Below the pieces are notes generated by a model that saw only the letters and a list, made by a program, of their open reading frames with translations, did not search any database and was not told the origin of the DNA. 64,000 bases of DNA from Anniella stebbinsi (Eukaryota > Chordata > Lepidosauria > Squamata > Anniellidae): positions 69,869,609 through 69,933,608 of the forward strand of contig JARDYH010000003.1 of assembly GCA_029215795.1 (NCBI GenBank). Reading direction: 5' to 3'. Positions 45,720 to 56,300 of this stretch are shown here, in pieces. Each line of letters opens with the position of its first letter. The first letter of the stretch is position 1. The position numbers and the translations under genes are program-made.

Positions 45720-46775
45720 CCTATAACTTTTTCATTTTTAAAGATAGAAGGATGAAACTTGGGCACATTGTAGACTGGTTAGGGGTAGTTATCTGTGAGA
45801 AATTTCAGAAAGATTGGTGCATGCATTTTGTGGCAATTATTTTTTTAATAAATACCCAGGAATGCCTATAACTTTGTCATTTTTAAAGTTACACACATGA
45901 AACTTTGCCACATTGTAGGGGGTACCTTGGGACCTATGTGTGTGAAATTTCAGAAACGTAGGTGCTTGTCTTGTGTGGCAATTAATTTTTAGAAAAATGG
46001 GTAGTAGTGGGGTAAATACAGTTACGCCTCCCATTTTTTTATTTTTGAAGATACAAACAGGAAACTTGGGCACATTACAGGTACCACTTGCCTTGATATG
46101 TGTGTGAAATTTCAGAAACATTGGAGCTTTCCTTGTGTGGCAATTAATTTTTGAAACAATGAGGAAAGAAACACCTATAACTTTGTCATTTTTAAAGTTA
46201 CACACATGAAACTTTGCCACATTGTAGGTGGTACCTTGGGACCCATGTGTGTGAAATTTCGGAAACGTAGGTGCTTGCCTTGTGTGGCAATTAATTTTTT
46301 AATAAATACCCAGGAATGCCTATAACTTTGTCATTTTTAAAGTTACACACATGAAACTTTGCCACATTGTAGGCGGTACCTTGGGACCTATGTGTGTGAA
46401 ATTTCGGAAACGTAGGTGCTTGCCTTGTGTGGCAATTAATTTTAGAAAAATGGGTAGTGGTGGGGTAAATACAGTTACGCCTCCCACTTTTTTATTTTTG
46501 AAGATACAAACAGGAAACATGGGCACATTACAGGTACCACTTGGCTTGATATGTGTGTAAAATTTCAGACAGCTGGGTCCAGGCATGTGGTGGCAAGGTA
46601 TTTTTGAAACAATGAGGAAAGAAACGCCTATAACTTTTTTATTTTAAAAGTTAGAAGTCTGAACATTGCTCACTTTGTAGATGGGTTAGGGGTAGATATG
46701 TGTCAGAAATTTCAGAATGATAGGTCCAGGCATTTGATGGCTATGGAATTTTTAAATTACATGTTTCAAAAAAAT
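45720..46775. repeat. tandem array, seven ~150-bp units (left arm)
   Basis: Unit starts near 45,720, 45,865, 46,026, 46,174, 46,318, 46,476 and 46,626. Shared words are TTTTTAAAG, GAAACTTTGCCACATTGTAG, GTGTGAAATTTC and TGTGGCAATTAATTTT. Units 2-3 and 5-6 are nearly identical, giving a three-unit higher-order period of about 453 bp. The right arm mirrors this at about 47,146-48,201. Confidence 0.9.
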
Positions 46776-46834
46776 TTCTACAGAGGCCAGGTCTTCCCCT
46801 CCCGCTTCCCGCGAAGAAAAGGAAACACTCTCTC

Positions 46835-46953
46835 GTCTCGATCCCTTTGATCCTTGGTAGTATCCATTACAGGGCTCGTGTCTGCTTGAGTACAAAGTGA
46901 AAGCAGACACGAGCCCTGTAATGGATACTACCAAGGATCAAAGGGATCGAGAC
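46835..46953. repeat. perfect 53-bp-arm hairpin in the palindrome spacer
   Basis: 46,835-46,887 and 46,901-46,953 are exact inverses around a 13-base loop. A further partial direct copy of the right arm lies at 47,038-47,085 with a small rearrangement. Confidence 0.95.
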
Positions 46954-48394
46954 CAGAGTGATCCTTCCTTGCACGCATGGCTGCAAAACTCAGCTAGGCT
47001 CAGCCGTTCTGCTTGAAAAGTGAAAGGAGGAAAGGAAACACGAGCCCTGTAATGGATACTACTAGCAACTTCAAAGGGATCGAGACGAGAGAGTGTTTCC
47101 TTTTCTTCGCGGGAAGCGGGAGGGGAAGACCTGGCCTCTGTAGAAATTTTTTTGAAACATGTAATTTAAAAATTCCATAGCCATCAAATGCCTGGACCTA
47201 TCATTCTGAAATTTCTGACACATATCTACCCCTAACCCATCTACAAAGTGAGCAATGTTCAGACTTCTAACTTTTAAAATAAAAAAGTTATAGGCGTTTC
47301 TTTCCTCATTGTTTCAAAAATACCTTGCCACCACATGCCTGGACCCAGCTGTCTGAAATTTTACACACATATCAAGCCAAGTGGTACCTGTAATGTGCCC
47401 ATGTTTCCTGTTTGTATCTTCAAAAATAAAAAAGTGGGAGGCGTAACTGTATTTACCCCACCACTACCCATTTTTCTAAAATTAATTGCCACACAAGGCA
47501 AGCACCTACGTTTCCGAAATTTCACACACATAGGTCCCAAGGTACCGCCTACAATGTGGCAAAGTTTCATGTGTGTAACTTTAAAAATGACAAAGTTATA
47601 GGCATTCCTGGGTATTTATTAAAAAATTAATTGCCACACAAGGCAAGCACCTACGTTTCCGAAATTTCACACACATGGGTCCCAAGGTACCACCTACAAT
47701 GTGGCAAAGTTTCATGTGTGTAACTTTAAAAATGACAAAGTTATAGGTGTTTCTTTCCTCATTGTTTCAAAAATTAATTGCCACACAAGGAAAGCTCCAA
47801 TGTTTCTGAAATTTCACACACATATCAAGGCAAGTGGTACCTGTAATGTGCCCAAGTTTCCTGTTTGTATCTTCAAAAATAAAAAAATGGGAGGCGTAAC
47901 TGTATTTACCCCACTACTACCCATTTTTCTAAAAATTAATTGCCACACAAGACAAGCACCTACGTTTCTGAAATTTCACACACATAGGTCCCAAGGTACC
48001 CCCTACAATGTGGCAAAGTTTCATGTGTGTAACTTTAAAAATGACAAAGTTATAGGCATTCCTGGGTATTTATTAAAAAATTAATTGCCACAAAATGCAT
48101 GCACCAATCTTTCTGAAATTTCTCACAGATAACTACCCCTAACCAGTCTACAATGTGCCCAAGTTTCATCCTTCTATCTTTAAAAATGAAAAAGTTATAG
48201 GCGTTTTTGTAAAACAATACTTGGCTATGGGAAAAAGCATTCAAAATGGCGTCCGATCCGGATCGGACCTCATCGGATCGGATCGGATCGGATCGGAGGT
48301 TGTCCGGATCGGATCGGATCGGATCGGATTTTCCCGATTTTGGGTCGGATCGGATTCGGATCGTGGATCGGATCCGATCCGATGCACACCCCTA

Positions 48395-48402
48395 CTATAT
48401 AT
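48395..48402. repeat. 8-bp target-site duplication, right copy
   Basis: CTATATAT, identical to 45,536-45,543. Confidence 0.9.
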
Positions 48403-48449
48403 GTGGATAGAGCAAACACATGAACATCAGAGATGGATTTCCTCTTACA

Positions 48450-48622
48450 TCTAGTAGGTCGTAGCTCAATATTGCTTGGTCTGAGTGATACGAGGTCTCC
48501 AATGTCTCAGATAGGAGTCTTTCCCAGCTCTGCAACCCAAGATTATATTAACTGGAGATACCAGAGTTTGAAACTGGGATCTTACACACGAGAAGTATAT
48601 TTGTCATTGAGCTGTGGCATCT
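48450..48622 (-). mobile_element. tRNA-derived SINE, second family
   Basis: On the minus strand the head reads GCCACAGCTCAATGAC, then a B-box-like AGTTTCAAACTC, then a body with GGGAAAGACTCCTATCTGAG. The end is GAGCTACGACCTACTAGATG-like. The layout is the same as 57,428-57,690. Confidence 0.65.
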
Positions 48623-48629
48623 TTCCATC

Positions 48630-48795
48630 TTGAAGAAGCTGCCTAATCTTGAATCAATTTACACTTTTGTCTAGTCTAACATGGCACTGGCAGTCCATTG
48701 ACTAGTTTTTTTTTCTGTTTTCATGCCTGAAAATCCTTTTAAATAGAGATGGTAGGCCAAAGCAAGTGATCTACCACTGAACTTTGGTCCCTACC
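48630..48795 (-). mobile_element. tRNA-derived SINE, second family, tandem copy
   Basis: The minus-strand head GGGACCAAAGTTCAGTGGTAG is a clear tRNA-like A-box region. The body is diverged, and the 3' part contains the AAGCTT-free GGCAGCTTC-type end in inverse (GAAGCTGCC at 48,633). It abuts the previous SINE. Confidence 0.6.
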
Positions 48796-49290
48796 TGTCA
48801 TGATCCATGGCCCTCGGACCTTTCAGTGTGCAGTGGAGGACTCTGACGAGGATGAAGCTCAGGCTGCTTCCTCAAAGGAGGGACAGTCCATGAGTTATTC
48901 AGGGTCTTCTTGGCCAGTGGACAAATTCTTGCCACCATCCACTGACTCAGAGGATAAGCCCTGGCAGTACCACTATCTCTCCAGTCTCCAGATATCTAAG
49001 ACAGCAAAATGAGATGAGGATCCTTTAAATGTCCAGTTCGCTCCTGCAGGGGTGTAGGTGGGGAGCAGACTTAACTCTTTTCTAGGTCATGTCAGCCTAA
49101 ATAAAGTTTTGGTTTTAGCTCCCTGCTGAAAGATCTTACAGTTGTCTTAGTAGGAGAGAACTTCAGCCAGCAGGGTTCACTTGGAACTGCCCCGGGTCCT
49201 ATTTTCATCTGTCCCTTGCTTCCAGCTTGACTTCACTTGCTGTGTTTTGACTTTGCCTACCTTGACCAAACATACCTGCCTTGATTTGAC
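48796..49290 (+). mobile_element. possible solo LTR
   Basis: Starts TGTCATGATCCATGGCCC directly after a SINE head. It has a polyadenylation signal AATAAAG at 49,099-49,105 and then a pyrimidine-rich region with repeated CTTGACTT/TTGACC words, a layout seen in reptile LTR retrotransposons. The 3' end and flanking duplication were not found, and no internal retroviral gene is present. It could instead be unrelated single-copy sequence. Confidence 0.35.
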
Positions 49291-51499
49291 TTCATCACAA
49301 TTTAGCAGCTTCCCATGGAAGCCTCACGTACCCATAGAACGGGTGAGTGTCCCAAATGCAGCTGTAAAAAAATACCAATTCCTGGTTAAGAGAGAGAGAC
49401 AGAGACCGACAGAGAAGAAATAAGATACCCTCACCACTAGTTGTGATTTCATTTCTCTGGATTTATTTCACTGGGATATCTCAGACATGGGCTATGGATT
49501 TATGGGCATAACATGGGTTATGGGCTTTTAGGCTCAGTGCTTAAATTAAGGGGGGAAAGATAGGGAGCCTTGGTGAAGTTCAAATGCCCTGCCCCCTAAC
49601 TGCCACCAATTTTCTCCCTATAGCTTAAAATAGTAGCTAAGTGGCTGCCTCCAACCACCTTGCAATCCAAACACTTGGACCCTGGTGCTCTAAAATGCAA
49701 ACAACGGGAATGATGTTTGTGCAAGTCACATTCAGATGATTGGGAGTTGTGCATCAGCTCTTGTTCAGCTCACATTTCTTTCAGTGGATCTTATGTTGGA
49801 GATGTTTCTGGTGGACTGACTTTTCTCATTGTTTACATATCTCATCTCTGTTATTAGCTGGGGCCCCAGATCCATACTAGGGAAAAACAGCTTTGGAAAG
49901 GGTACAATTCGGAACACAGAAATGGCAAATGCATGCTTTTGCTATTACCACCACTTTCCCTTTTCTGCAGGATTGCCGGAAGGACCTTGCTCTATAGGAA
50001 CAGAATGGGAATTAGTATCTATAGGAACAGTTTGCAGTTATATCAACAAAGTAAAAAGAAGGCAGCCTAAGAATTGTCTGTGATGGGGGCCCAGACTTTC
50101 CTTTGGTAGAAGCCGCCACAAACCGTCATCCATTTGAAATTAACGTTTGACTTCAAGACTAAAACTAGTTGAGTTTCTGTTTTGGGGTTTTGTTTTGTTT
50201 TTAATTTCCTCTCAGGAGGAATATATCCCTGAGTTTAGAAAAGACGAAAAGAAACTTGGAGTAAAAGCTGTTCAATTGTGCAGGAATGTTCAGGGTCCCC
50301 AAAGAGCAAAACAGAAGGAGAGGAGTGACTGGAGGGCTGGGAAATCTGCAGTAAAGATAACAACGCATGGCTAGAGCTAAGATACCAAAGAAAGCTGAGG
50401 GAATTTCAAGATGGCGTGTACCAGAAAGAAAATTATTAGAGCAGCAGGGATGGAATGGGAATTCTAAAACCAAAACACTAGATTCCAATCGCACCTCAAA
50501 AGTTAGTATCTGATAATGAAAACTTTCCTTATGGGAGAGCAACTCCTCAGCGATGCAAGAAATTGCATGAATGCCCTGCATAAGGAAGAGAGCTCTGCAA
50601 GGAAGGACCCAGGTTACTGAGAGAAATTTTAAATGCATTGCAAGTGACTTTAATTGCACAGCTTAAGACACTATGCCCTTTAAAAAAAAACAGAACAGTT
50701 TTTAAGAGCGTGCCTACAATGAAACTGTGGGCCCAGAACTGTGTACAGCTGTGTCTCATGGTGGAGCAGATTTATCTTTGTGTTTGTGGGTCCTTCAAAT
50801 AGAATTAAAGACTTTTGTTGGCTATTGTTGCTTTTTCAGAATGAACATAAAAATGATGAGCCAACCTTTCGTGATTTATTCCGTTTGCACTGAACTTTCC
50901 TTTTTCTACAGAGTTTAGAGAGTGTAATTAAAATCATATCACAGATTTGTGTCCAACTAGATTATGTGGTTCTTACTCATGTGACTAATTTTCCACACAG
51001 ATAAATCTTGCTGGGGACCATTGGACTTCTCATAAGCAAGGCCAACATGTGAAGTTAGTATTTACCAGATCAATCTTATAAATAGCAGCATAAAAGCAAG
51101 CAATGTAATTCATGCCTTGCTATAGATATATATTGCTTTGAACCAAGTCTCTTCTTGTGTTACATTTGTATTCATATATGTCAAAAATGCAATGTTAGGT
51201 CTTTTTAAAATAAATTGGAAGCACTAGTCTATAGTGTATGATTATTTTATTAACTGATAAATCAGCCAGCTCTCAAGGGCATGGAAGAAATAGATTTATT
51301 TAATTTACAAATAAACTGTATCAATTCAGCATTCCCCTCCCTTGTTGGAAACATGACATGTATTGTACGAACAACTGCTTTTTTGTTAAAGCAAAAATGG
51401 TGATTAACCCTTCCCAAACAACAATACTCAAAATCTGTAGGCTTACACTTAGCTGCAAAGGCATTGATGTTAACTGATTCCATACTAAACCATAATAAA

Positions 51500-51501
<2 letters not shown>
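49291..51501. other. non-coding, no recognised feature
   Basis: No named repeat. Minus-strand frame 50,201-50,659 (152 codons) has no recognisable domain or splice support. Confidence 0.45.

Positions 51502-51534
<33 letters not shown>
51502..51534. repeat. (ATT)n microsatellite
   Basis: About 11 ATT units. Confidence 0.96.
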
Positions 51535-52887
51535 TTCCTTAAAGGCCAAATTACACGTTGCACACAAGCATTCATGATAGCCGCCTTCTTCTTTGCTATG
51601 TTGGGAGGGGGGATTAGTGAACAAACACGTTTGAAAATGAGTCTGAAACCCTGCAGAAGAAGGTAAGTAGTGGCTGGTGATAGAGTTCCGTATCCCATCT
51701 TCCCCCATTTCTCTGCTCCAAATTCCTCCTTCCAAAGCTGCTTTCCCTTGAAAACCTGTTGTTGTGGTTTAAAGTCACATGTTTCCTTGTAATGTGTGGT
51801 TTAGGTTTAGGTACTGTAGTTTTCTGGATATAATGCTCATTCCACACAGAGGTGATTTATACTTTCAGAATGGGAGGACACACATGTACTGTAAACACTT
51901 TCATCATTGGCTTCCTGGGTTTCCCCATCCTGATTAAGGCAGAAAAGTTCTTAATAGGGGAAAGGGAATTGCTTGCCAGGGAAGCCGATCTGTGAAGAGC
52001 CTTCCAAGGTAAAGGAACTCCCATCTGCTAGAAACAAACTGCTGGTGGGCTATGACTGTAGGGCTACAAGTGTAAGAGTTGCCCCCATCCCTTGAAAGTT
52101 TATAGCTACAACTTTGTTTGCTGGAGATTCATGAGTAGTGATTTCCCCATCCTTACCCTCTCCTGATGAAAATCTCAAGAAGGAACAGTCTTCTGGGCGA
52201 AAGAATAGTTCAGGTGTTTCCTCCATGACTCCATAGGACTGTTGGCTGTGGTTGTGGCTGGAGGCTTTGAGTTTCCCACTAGTGCCCAGAGCTGCCACAC
52301 AACCATGGTGCTGTTTTTCTTTGCTTCATTTATGTCCTGCATTCTTTCTGTGGGATCCAAGGTGCCACGCATAGGATTCCCAGTGGTTTCTATTCATGCA
52401 CTGGATTCACCCCACTTAGCTTCAGCAAGGTTACTTCATTATCTGCCTTTGGACAGTGCCCTGGGACCATATACCATAGCCATAAATTGTACTATATGGC
52501 TCTCATGTGTTCACCAAACATGTGAGGGGTGGGTGGGACCACACCTGCTAGACTCTCCCCCAACCCTGATAAGCCTGCTGGCCACAGCTATGCATGAAAC
52601 TTTGATGAGAAAAGGCCTGATACACCTACAGCTCTTCCACAGAACTGAGATCCCTGGGTCAGAGTTCTTGATTGTGAGGCGAAGTTATAGCCACATCCAG
52701 AAGTATGTGCATCAGGCCGCTTCTCGTTAACACAAAACTATGCAGCCATGGGGCACTGCCAGTGGGCCCTTCAGTGCTTGGGGGCATGGCCAGTGGACAC
52801 AGTGCCTCCCCCCATCCTCCATGCATTGAGTGGTACATATGGGAAGGAACATCTGCACACACCTCTTATATTGGTTTGAATAATAAT
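51535..52887. other. non-coding, no recognised feature
   Basis: The plus-strand frame 52,242-52,730 is open for 162 codons and overlaps opposite-strand frames. No domain is seen, so I do not call it a gene. Confidence 0.4.
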
Positions 52888-52990
52888 CATAATCTTCATT
52901 TCATTTCTATATCGCTCAGTGCCCAAAGCTTCCTGGCCAGTTCACAAAAAATACAGACCACGGTACGAGATCATAAAAAAGAATATGTAA
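52888..52990 (-). mobile_element. L2-like LINE tail relic
   Basis: Minus-strand GTGAACTGGCCAGGAAGCTT...GCGATATAGAAATGAAATGA, a diverged 3' hallmark with an A-rich tail. Confidence 0.6.
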
Positions 52991-53804
52991 ACAGGTTTTT
53001 AAAAGGTACCTGCTTTAGTTAGCCTCCTGTGCTTCTGGTTTAGTACACCAGCATCCGAGGTAGCATATGAGAAGCTCTGGAGCCCTCTCTCTCCCACACA
53101 TCCTCTGTACACTGGTATGTCAACAGATTGAGCCCAGCAACTTAATGCATTTCTAAGGGCTCACATTAAACCCAGCCTGGGTGCCTCCATCCTGACCAGC
53201 TCTGCCGCACTTGCCAAGAATTGCCATGCCCTTGGAGCTCACATATCTTCGCCGTTAACTGTTGAAAGAGCATCAGATTCCCTGTCCCCCCCCCCTTTGA
53301 CAGTGTAGCGGGATGCCTCTTGCCATGGGTACAGCTCTGCCACATCAAGAGCAGAGCTTGCCTGTCCACATGGCTGGTGTTGGGTCCAAGATCATCATGG
53401 AGGCACCATTTGTGGTCTTGTGCCAGCGTTCGACTGAGATGAAAATCTAACATGGGGATAGAGATTGAGGTGTCGATACATGACAAGTGACAGACTCATC
53501 TCCTGCAAAGTCAGGGTGGAAAGGTGTTCTGGGAATCTCCCAGGGGTCCAGCCTAGAAAGCAATCCTGGTTGTTACATTTTATAGGGACTGAGCCTTATC
53601 ACATGATTGATTCTGGAGGCTTTTTGTTGCTGCTGTGCTTGACGCTGTTTAGCTAATTTTCTTCCTTATTCAGTGCTTGGTCATAGTGCACAAGTGGACT
53701 TCCTGTCCGCTTTCAATCATGTGGATAAGTATATTTATTACTGTACTCTAGAGGTGGATGGATCTGTATCTGTATTTCTGGTATCTGACAGTTTTGCACA
53801 TGTG
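52991..53804. other. non-coding, no recognised feature
   Basis: Only a C-run at 53,286-53,295 stands out. Confidence 0.45.
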
Positions 53805-53905
53805 CGATCATTTATTTATTTATCTATTTATTTATCTATTTATTATATTTCTATACTGCCCCATAACTGAAGCTCTCTGGGCAGTTCACAAAAAATAAGT
53901 CCATC
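53805..53905 (-). mobile_element. L2-like LINE tail
   Basis: Reversed CTGCCCAGAGAGCTTCAGTT...GGGGCAGTATAGAAATATAATAAATAGATAAATAAA, with a TTTA/TCTA tail at 53,810-53,845 on the plus strand. Confidence 0.8.
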
Positions 53906-54406
53906 CCATCCCGTTGGCTGCAAGTGTTCAGTTGTAATTTTGTCCAGTTCTGTTTTCTGTCTCCTCCCCAAAAAAAACTTCATGTGAAAAACTTCACATT
54001 TAAATTGTATGCCATTTCCCCTGAAAATGCATTTTTCTATGCATTTCCCCCTGGGGGGAATGAAACCGATGGAGCAGAAGAGAATTGGTGTGGGTGAAAG
54101 CGACCCACTGAATTCTTCCCTTTGCAAGGGTAATAGAATATAATTTTCCATGTATGATTTTCTACAAGGCCATCATCTCCAGTATAGGCAGAGTACCGAT
54201 TATTCATACAATGAAAACATGATTGTTGATATCTTTTCTGCAAACACTTACTCTGAACAAACCTAAGCACATTTAAGCTGTATTCATTACAATCTGAACA
54301 TTATGTACATGCTCCTCTCTCTTCTGTTAAAATCAACGGTACTTAAATGTATTTAACTTTGACTTTGCTCTAAGTGTTCGCCCAGTATTTCTACCCATAG
54401 GAAGGA
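53906..54406. other. non-coding, no recognised feature
   Basis: No named repeat and no supported frame. Confidence 0.45.
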
Positions 54407-54414
54407 GTATTTTC
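54407..54414. repeat. 8-bp target-site duplication, left copy
   Basis: GTATTTTC, repeated exactly at 55,813-55,820. Confidence 0.9.
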
Positions 54415-54864
54415 TAGGAGTGTGCAGAGCGGGTCTGCTCCTCCACGAAATTCAGGGTCCAGCTCCAATGAGATGATTCTCTGTTCTGGTTGTCGGAACG
54501 GGTCTGTCTCCCTGCAATGTTGGGTAAAACTGCTCCATTTTTGAAGAACCACTCTATTACCGCCAATGGGAATTACTTAACAAAAATGCTTACGTCTCCA
54601 CATTTTAAAAGATAAAGAGATGAAACTTGGCACTCTGGTAGCTCTTTAGTGGGGCTTTAGCCATGGCAAATTTGAAGCTGTTCCCTTCATCCCTTGATTT
54701 TTAGGAATTTTAAAATAATTCTCCCTTCCAACTGTTCCCATCCCCATATACACACACATACTTCAGATGCAGTTCATCTTCTCTCAAGAGAGCTTGCAGG
54801 ATTTTCAGAAACTAGAAACCATCTACAAAAATCAAAGTCCCCTATCTCCATGTGTGGAACAAGA

Positions 54865-54890
54865 ACACACACACACACACACACACACAC
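54865..54890. repeat. (AC)n microsatellite
   Basis: About 13 AC units inside the hAT element. Confidence 0.95.
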
Positions 54891-55186
54891 CCCATGGGAG
54901 CATGGGGTGGTACTACAAGAAGAAGCAAATAAAAGCAGACAGACACACAGAGAGAAAAGAAAACCCAGCAACGACAGCTGGCTCTAGCCATGTTGGGAGA
55001 GGGAGAGGTGTTTCTTCTAGTACCCACCCACCCCGCCCAAAATTAGGTGCACCCTTTTCTCTGCTGCTGGTGCTGGTCCTTCTGAAGTGCAGGAGTAGAT
55101 GTTGGGTGTGGGTGGTTTTGAGGCTCCACCTGCACCCTCTCCTGCAAAATGCAAGTCTAGGGCATGGGATCATTTTTCTTTGGTAG

Positions 55187-55393
55187 CGGAGGATCCCAGG
55201 CATGCAAGATCTTAAGAGGCTGTACCCCCGTCAAGCCAATGGTCAGTCTCAGGATGGCAGCCGCAGCAGCAGCGCTGTGGGCAAGGCTCCCGCCCCCCGC
55301 CCCCAGAGGCAGGCGACGCTGGACCAGTGGGGCAAGAGCAGAGAGGGCGGGCTTCAAAATGCCCCCAGAGAGGAAAGTGCTAGGGAAAGCTGA
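55187..55393 (+). other. exon-like GC-rich segment inside hAT element
   Basis: After a pyrimidine tract ending TTTCTTTGGTAG (a plausible splice acceptor), a frame of about 68 codons is open to its stop: MQDLKRLYPRQANGQ, a serine-rich linker, PRPQRQATLDQWGKSR, then an acidic end. QATLDQW resembles short PCNA-binding-type peptides, but that is only a visual likeness. It may be a captured host exon. The parent gene is not recognised. Confidence 0.25.
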
Positions 55394-55812
55394 TGGAACT
55401 TTCCCATTTCCATGACATTCAATCAGCCTCAACCGCATTGTGAAAGAGTGCTATGGGCCCTTTCTGTTTATATCATTTGCAATCCTCCCCCTAAGAAATG
55501 TGATGGGAGGGAGGACAGGGAGGAGATTGTGGCTATTGATTAGCCACAGATGTCAATCTCAAAACTGTCCCTCCCTCACCCTCACTGTCTTCCTAATATG
55601 GAAGTGTTCAGTTAGTTGTCCATCATCAACATGAAACGAGCCCTCACATCTCCTAAAAACCTTCAGATACGGATCTCTTCAGGGCTCTGAATAATCTTCT
55701 AACCACACCACAGGTTTCCATTGGTATTTGAACTTCCCCTAACCGCACCGCAAGTTTGGAAGTCCATCGGACCCCCTTTCCCCCGATCTTCAGTGCGGAG
55801 TGCATACCCCTA

Positions 55813-55820
55813 GTATTTTC
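55813..55820. repeat. 8-bp target-site duplication, right copy
   Basis: GTATTTTC, identical to 54,407-54,414. Confidence 0.9.
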
Positions 55821-56233
55821 CTCTTACATTTTATATTTTATTGAACGTCCTTCTTGACGTGTAGAGCAACACTACTCCCAACGTGCTTTCCCCTGTTCTT
55901 GGTATAGTTTATATCCAGGATAATTGTATCTCCCTGATTTTCCATGTTCCACTAGATTATTAATATGGCTGCTTCATCCATGTTCTCTTTTAGTACGAAT
56001 CCCTCCAATACCTCATCTTGGGTGCATGGCTTCTGGCATATATGAACATTGTGCCCTCTTCCAAATGTCCTTTTCTTTTGTCATTGTTCCTGATTTCAAA
56101 ATTATTATCTTCAGTGCTTTCAAAATGCATCCTGAGAAAACCAGAGGTATTAATTCTTTTTGATCTTACAACAAATTGTGATAAAGAATTTGATTAATAA
56201 TGGCCATGATCCACTCAAAATTTAGCATATTTA
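55821..56233. other. non-coding, no recognised feature
   Basis: Nothing recognised. Confidence 0.45.
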
Positions 56234-56300
56234 GACTGCAATCCTATATCCACTTACCTTGGAGTAAGTCCCATTGAACTCAGTGGGACTGACTTCTGAG
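56234..56300. repeat. short palindromic MITE, family P
   Basis: CTGCAATCCTATATCCACTT, then GGAGTAAGTCCCATTGAACT facing CAGTGGGACTGACTTCTGAG. The clearest copy in the window. Its right end is fused to a SINE body. Confidence 0.75.

Larger units (their letters stand above)
45544..48394. mobile_element. 2.85-kb palindromic hAT-type element
   Basis: Termini TAGGGATGTGCA and, inverted, TAGGGGTGTGCA, with perfect 8-bp duplications outside. Subterminal GGATC/GATCGG repeats fill 45,565-45,670 and 48,252-48,383. Positions about 45,660-46,850 pair with 47,070-48,261 at a constant coordinate sum of 93,921, so the about 1.19-kb arms align without any indel. Each arm holds about seven tandem units of 144-161 bp starting CCTATAACTTT (or GCCTCCCATTTTT). 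A 216-bp spacer has its own hairpin. Matched open frames on opposite strands (for example 46,320-46,586 and 47,335-47,601) follow from the symmetry and are not transposase. Confidence 0.93.
54415..55812. mobile_element. 1.4-kb hAT-type element with GGGTC subterminal motifs
   Basis: Left end TAGGAGTGTGCAGAG; inverse of right end TAGGGGTATGCACTCC. Perfect GTATTTTC duplications flank it. Subterminal words include GCGGGTCTGCTCC and GGAACGGGTC at the left and CCGCACCGCAAGTTTGGAAG at the right. One diverged unit (54,585-54,690) contains ATTTTAAAAGATAAAGAGATGAAACTTGG, related to the tandem units of 45,544-48,394. The GC-rich interior 55,030-55,420 differs in composition from the rest. No transposase. 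Confidence 0.88.

Noticed and set aside
45837..48084. Pairs of identical 'proteins' (88, 127, 69 residues) on opposite strands
   Set aside because: They are the same tandem unit read in both arms of the palindrome. Unit periodicity in the peptide shows it is repeat DNA, not a transposase.
45720..48201. CRISPR-like regular array
   Set aside because: Units are contiguous, ~150 bp, with no spacers, in eukaryotic DNA within a transposon.
52242..52730. 162-codon plus-strand frame with a hydrophobic stretch
   Set aside because: No known domain or splice signals, and it is matched by overlapping opposite-strand frames. Within chance for 64 kb.
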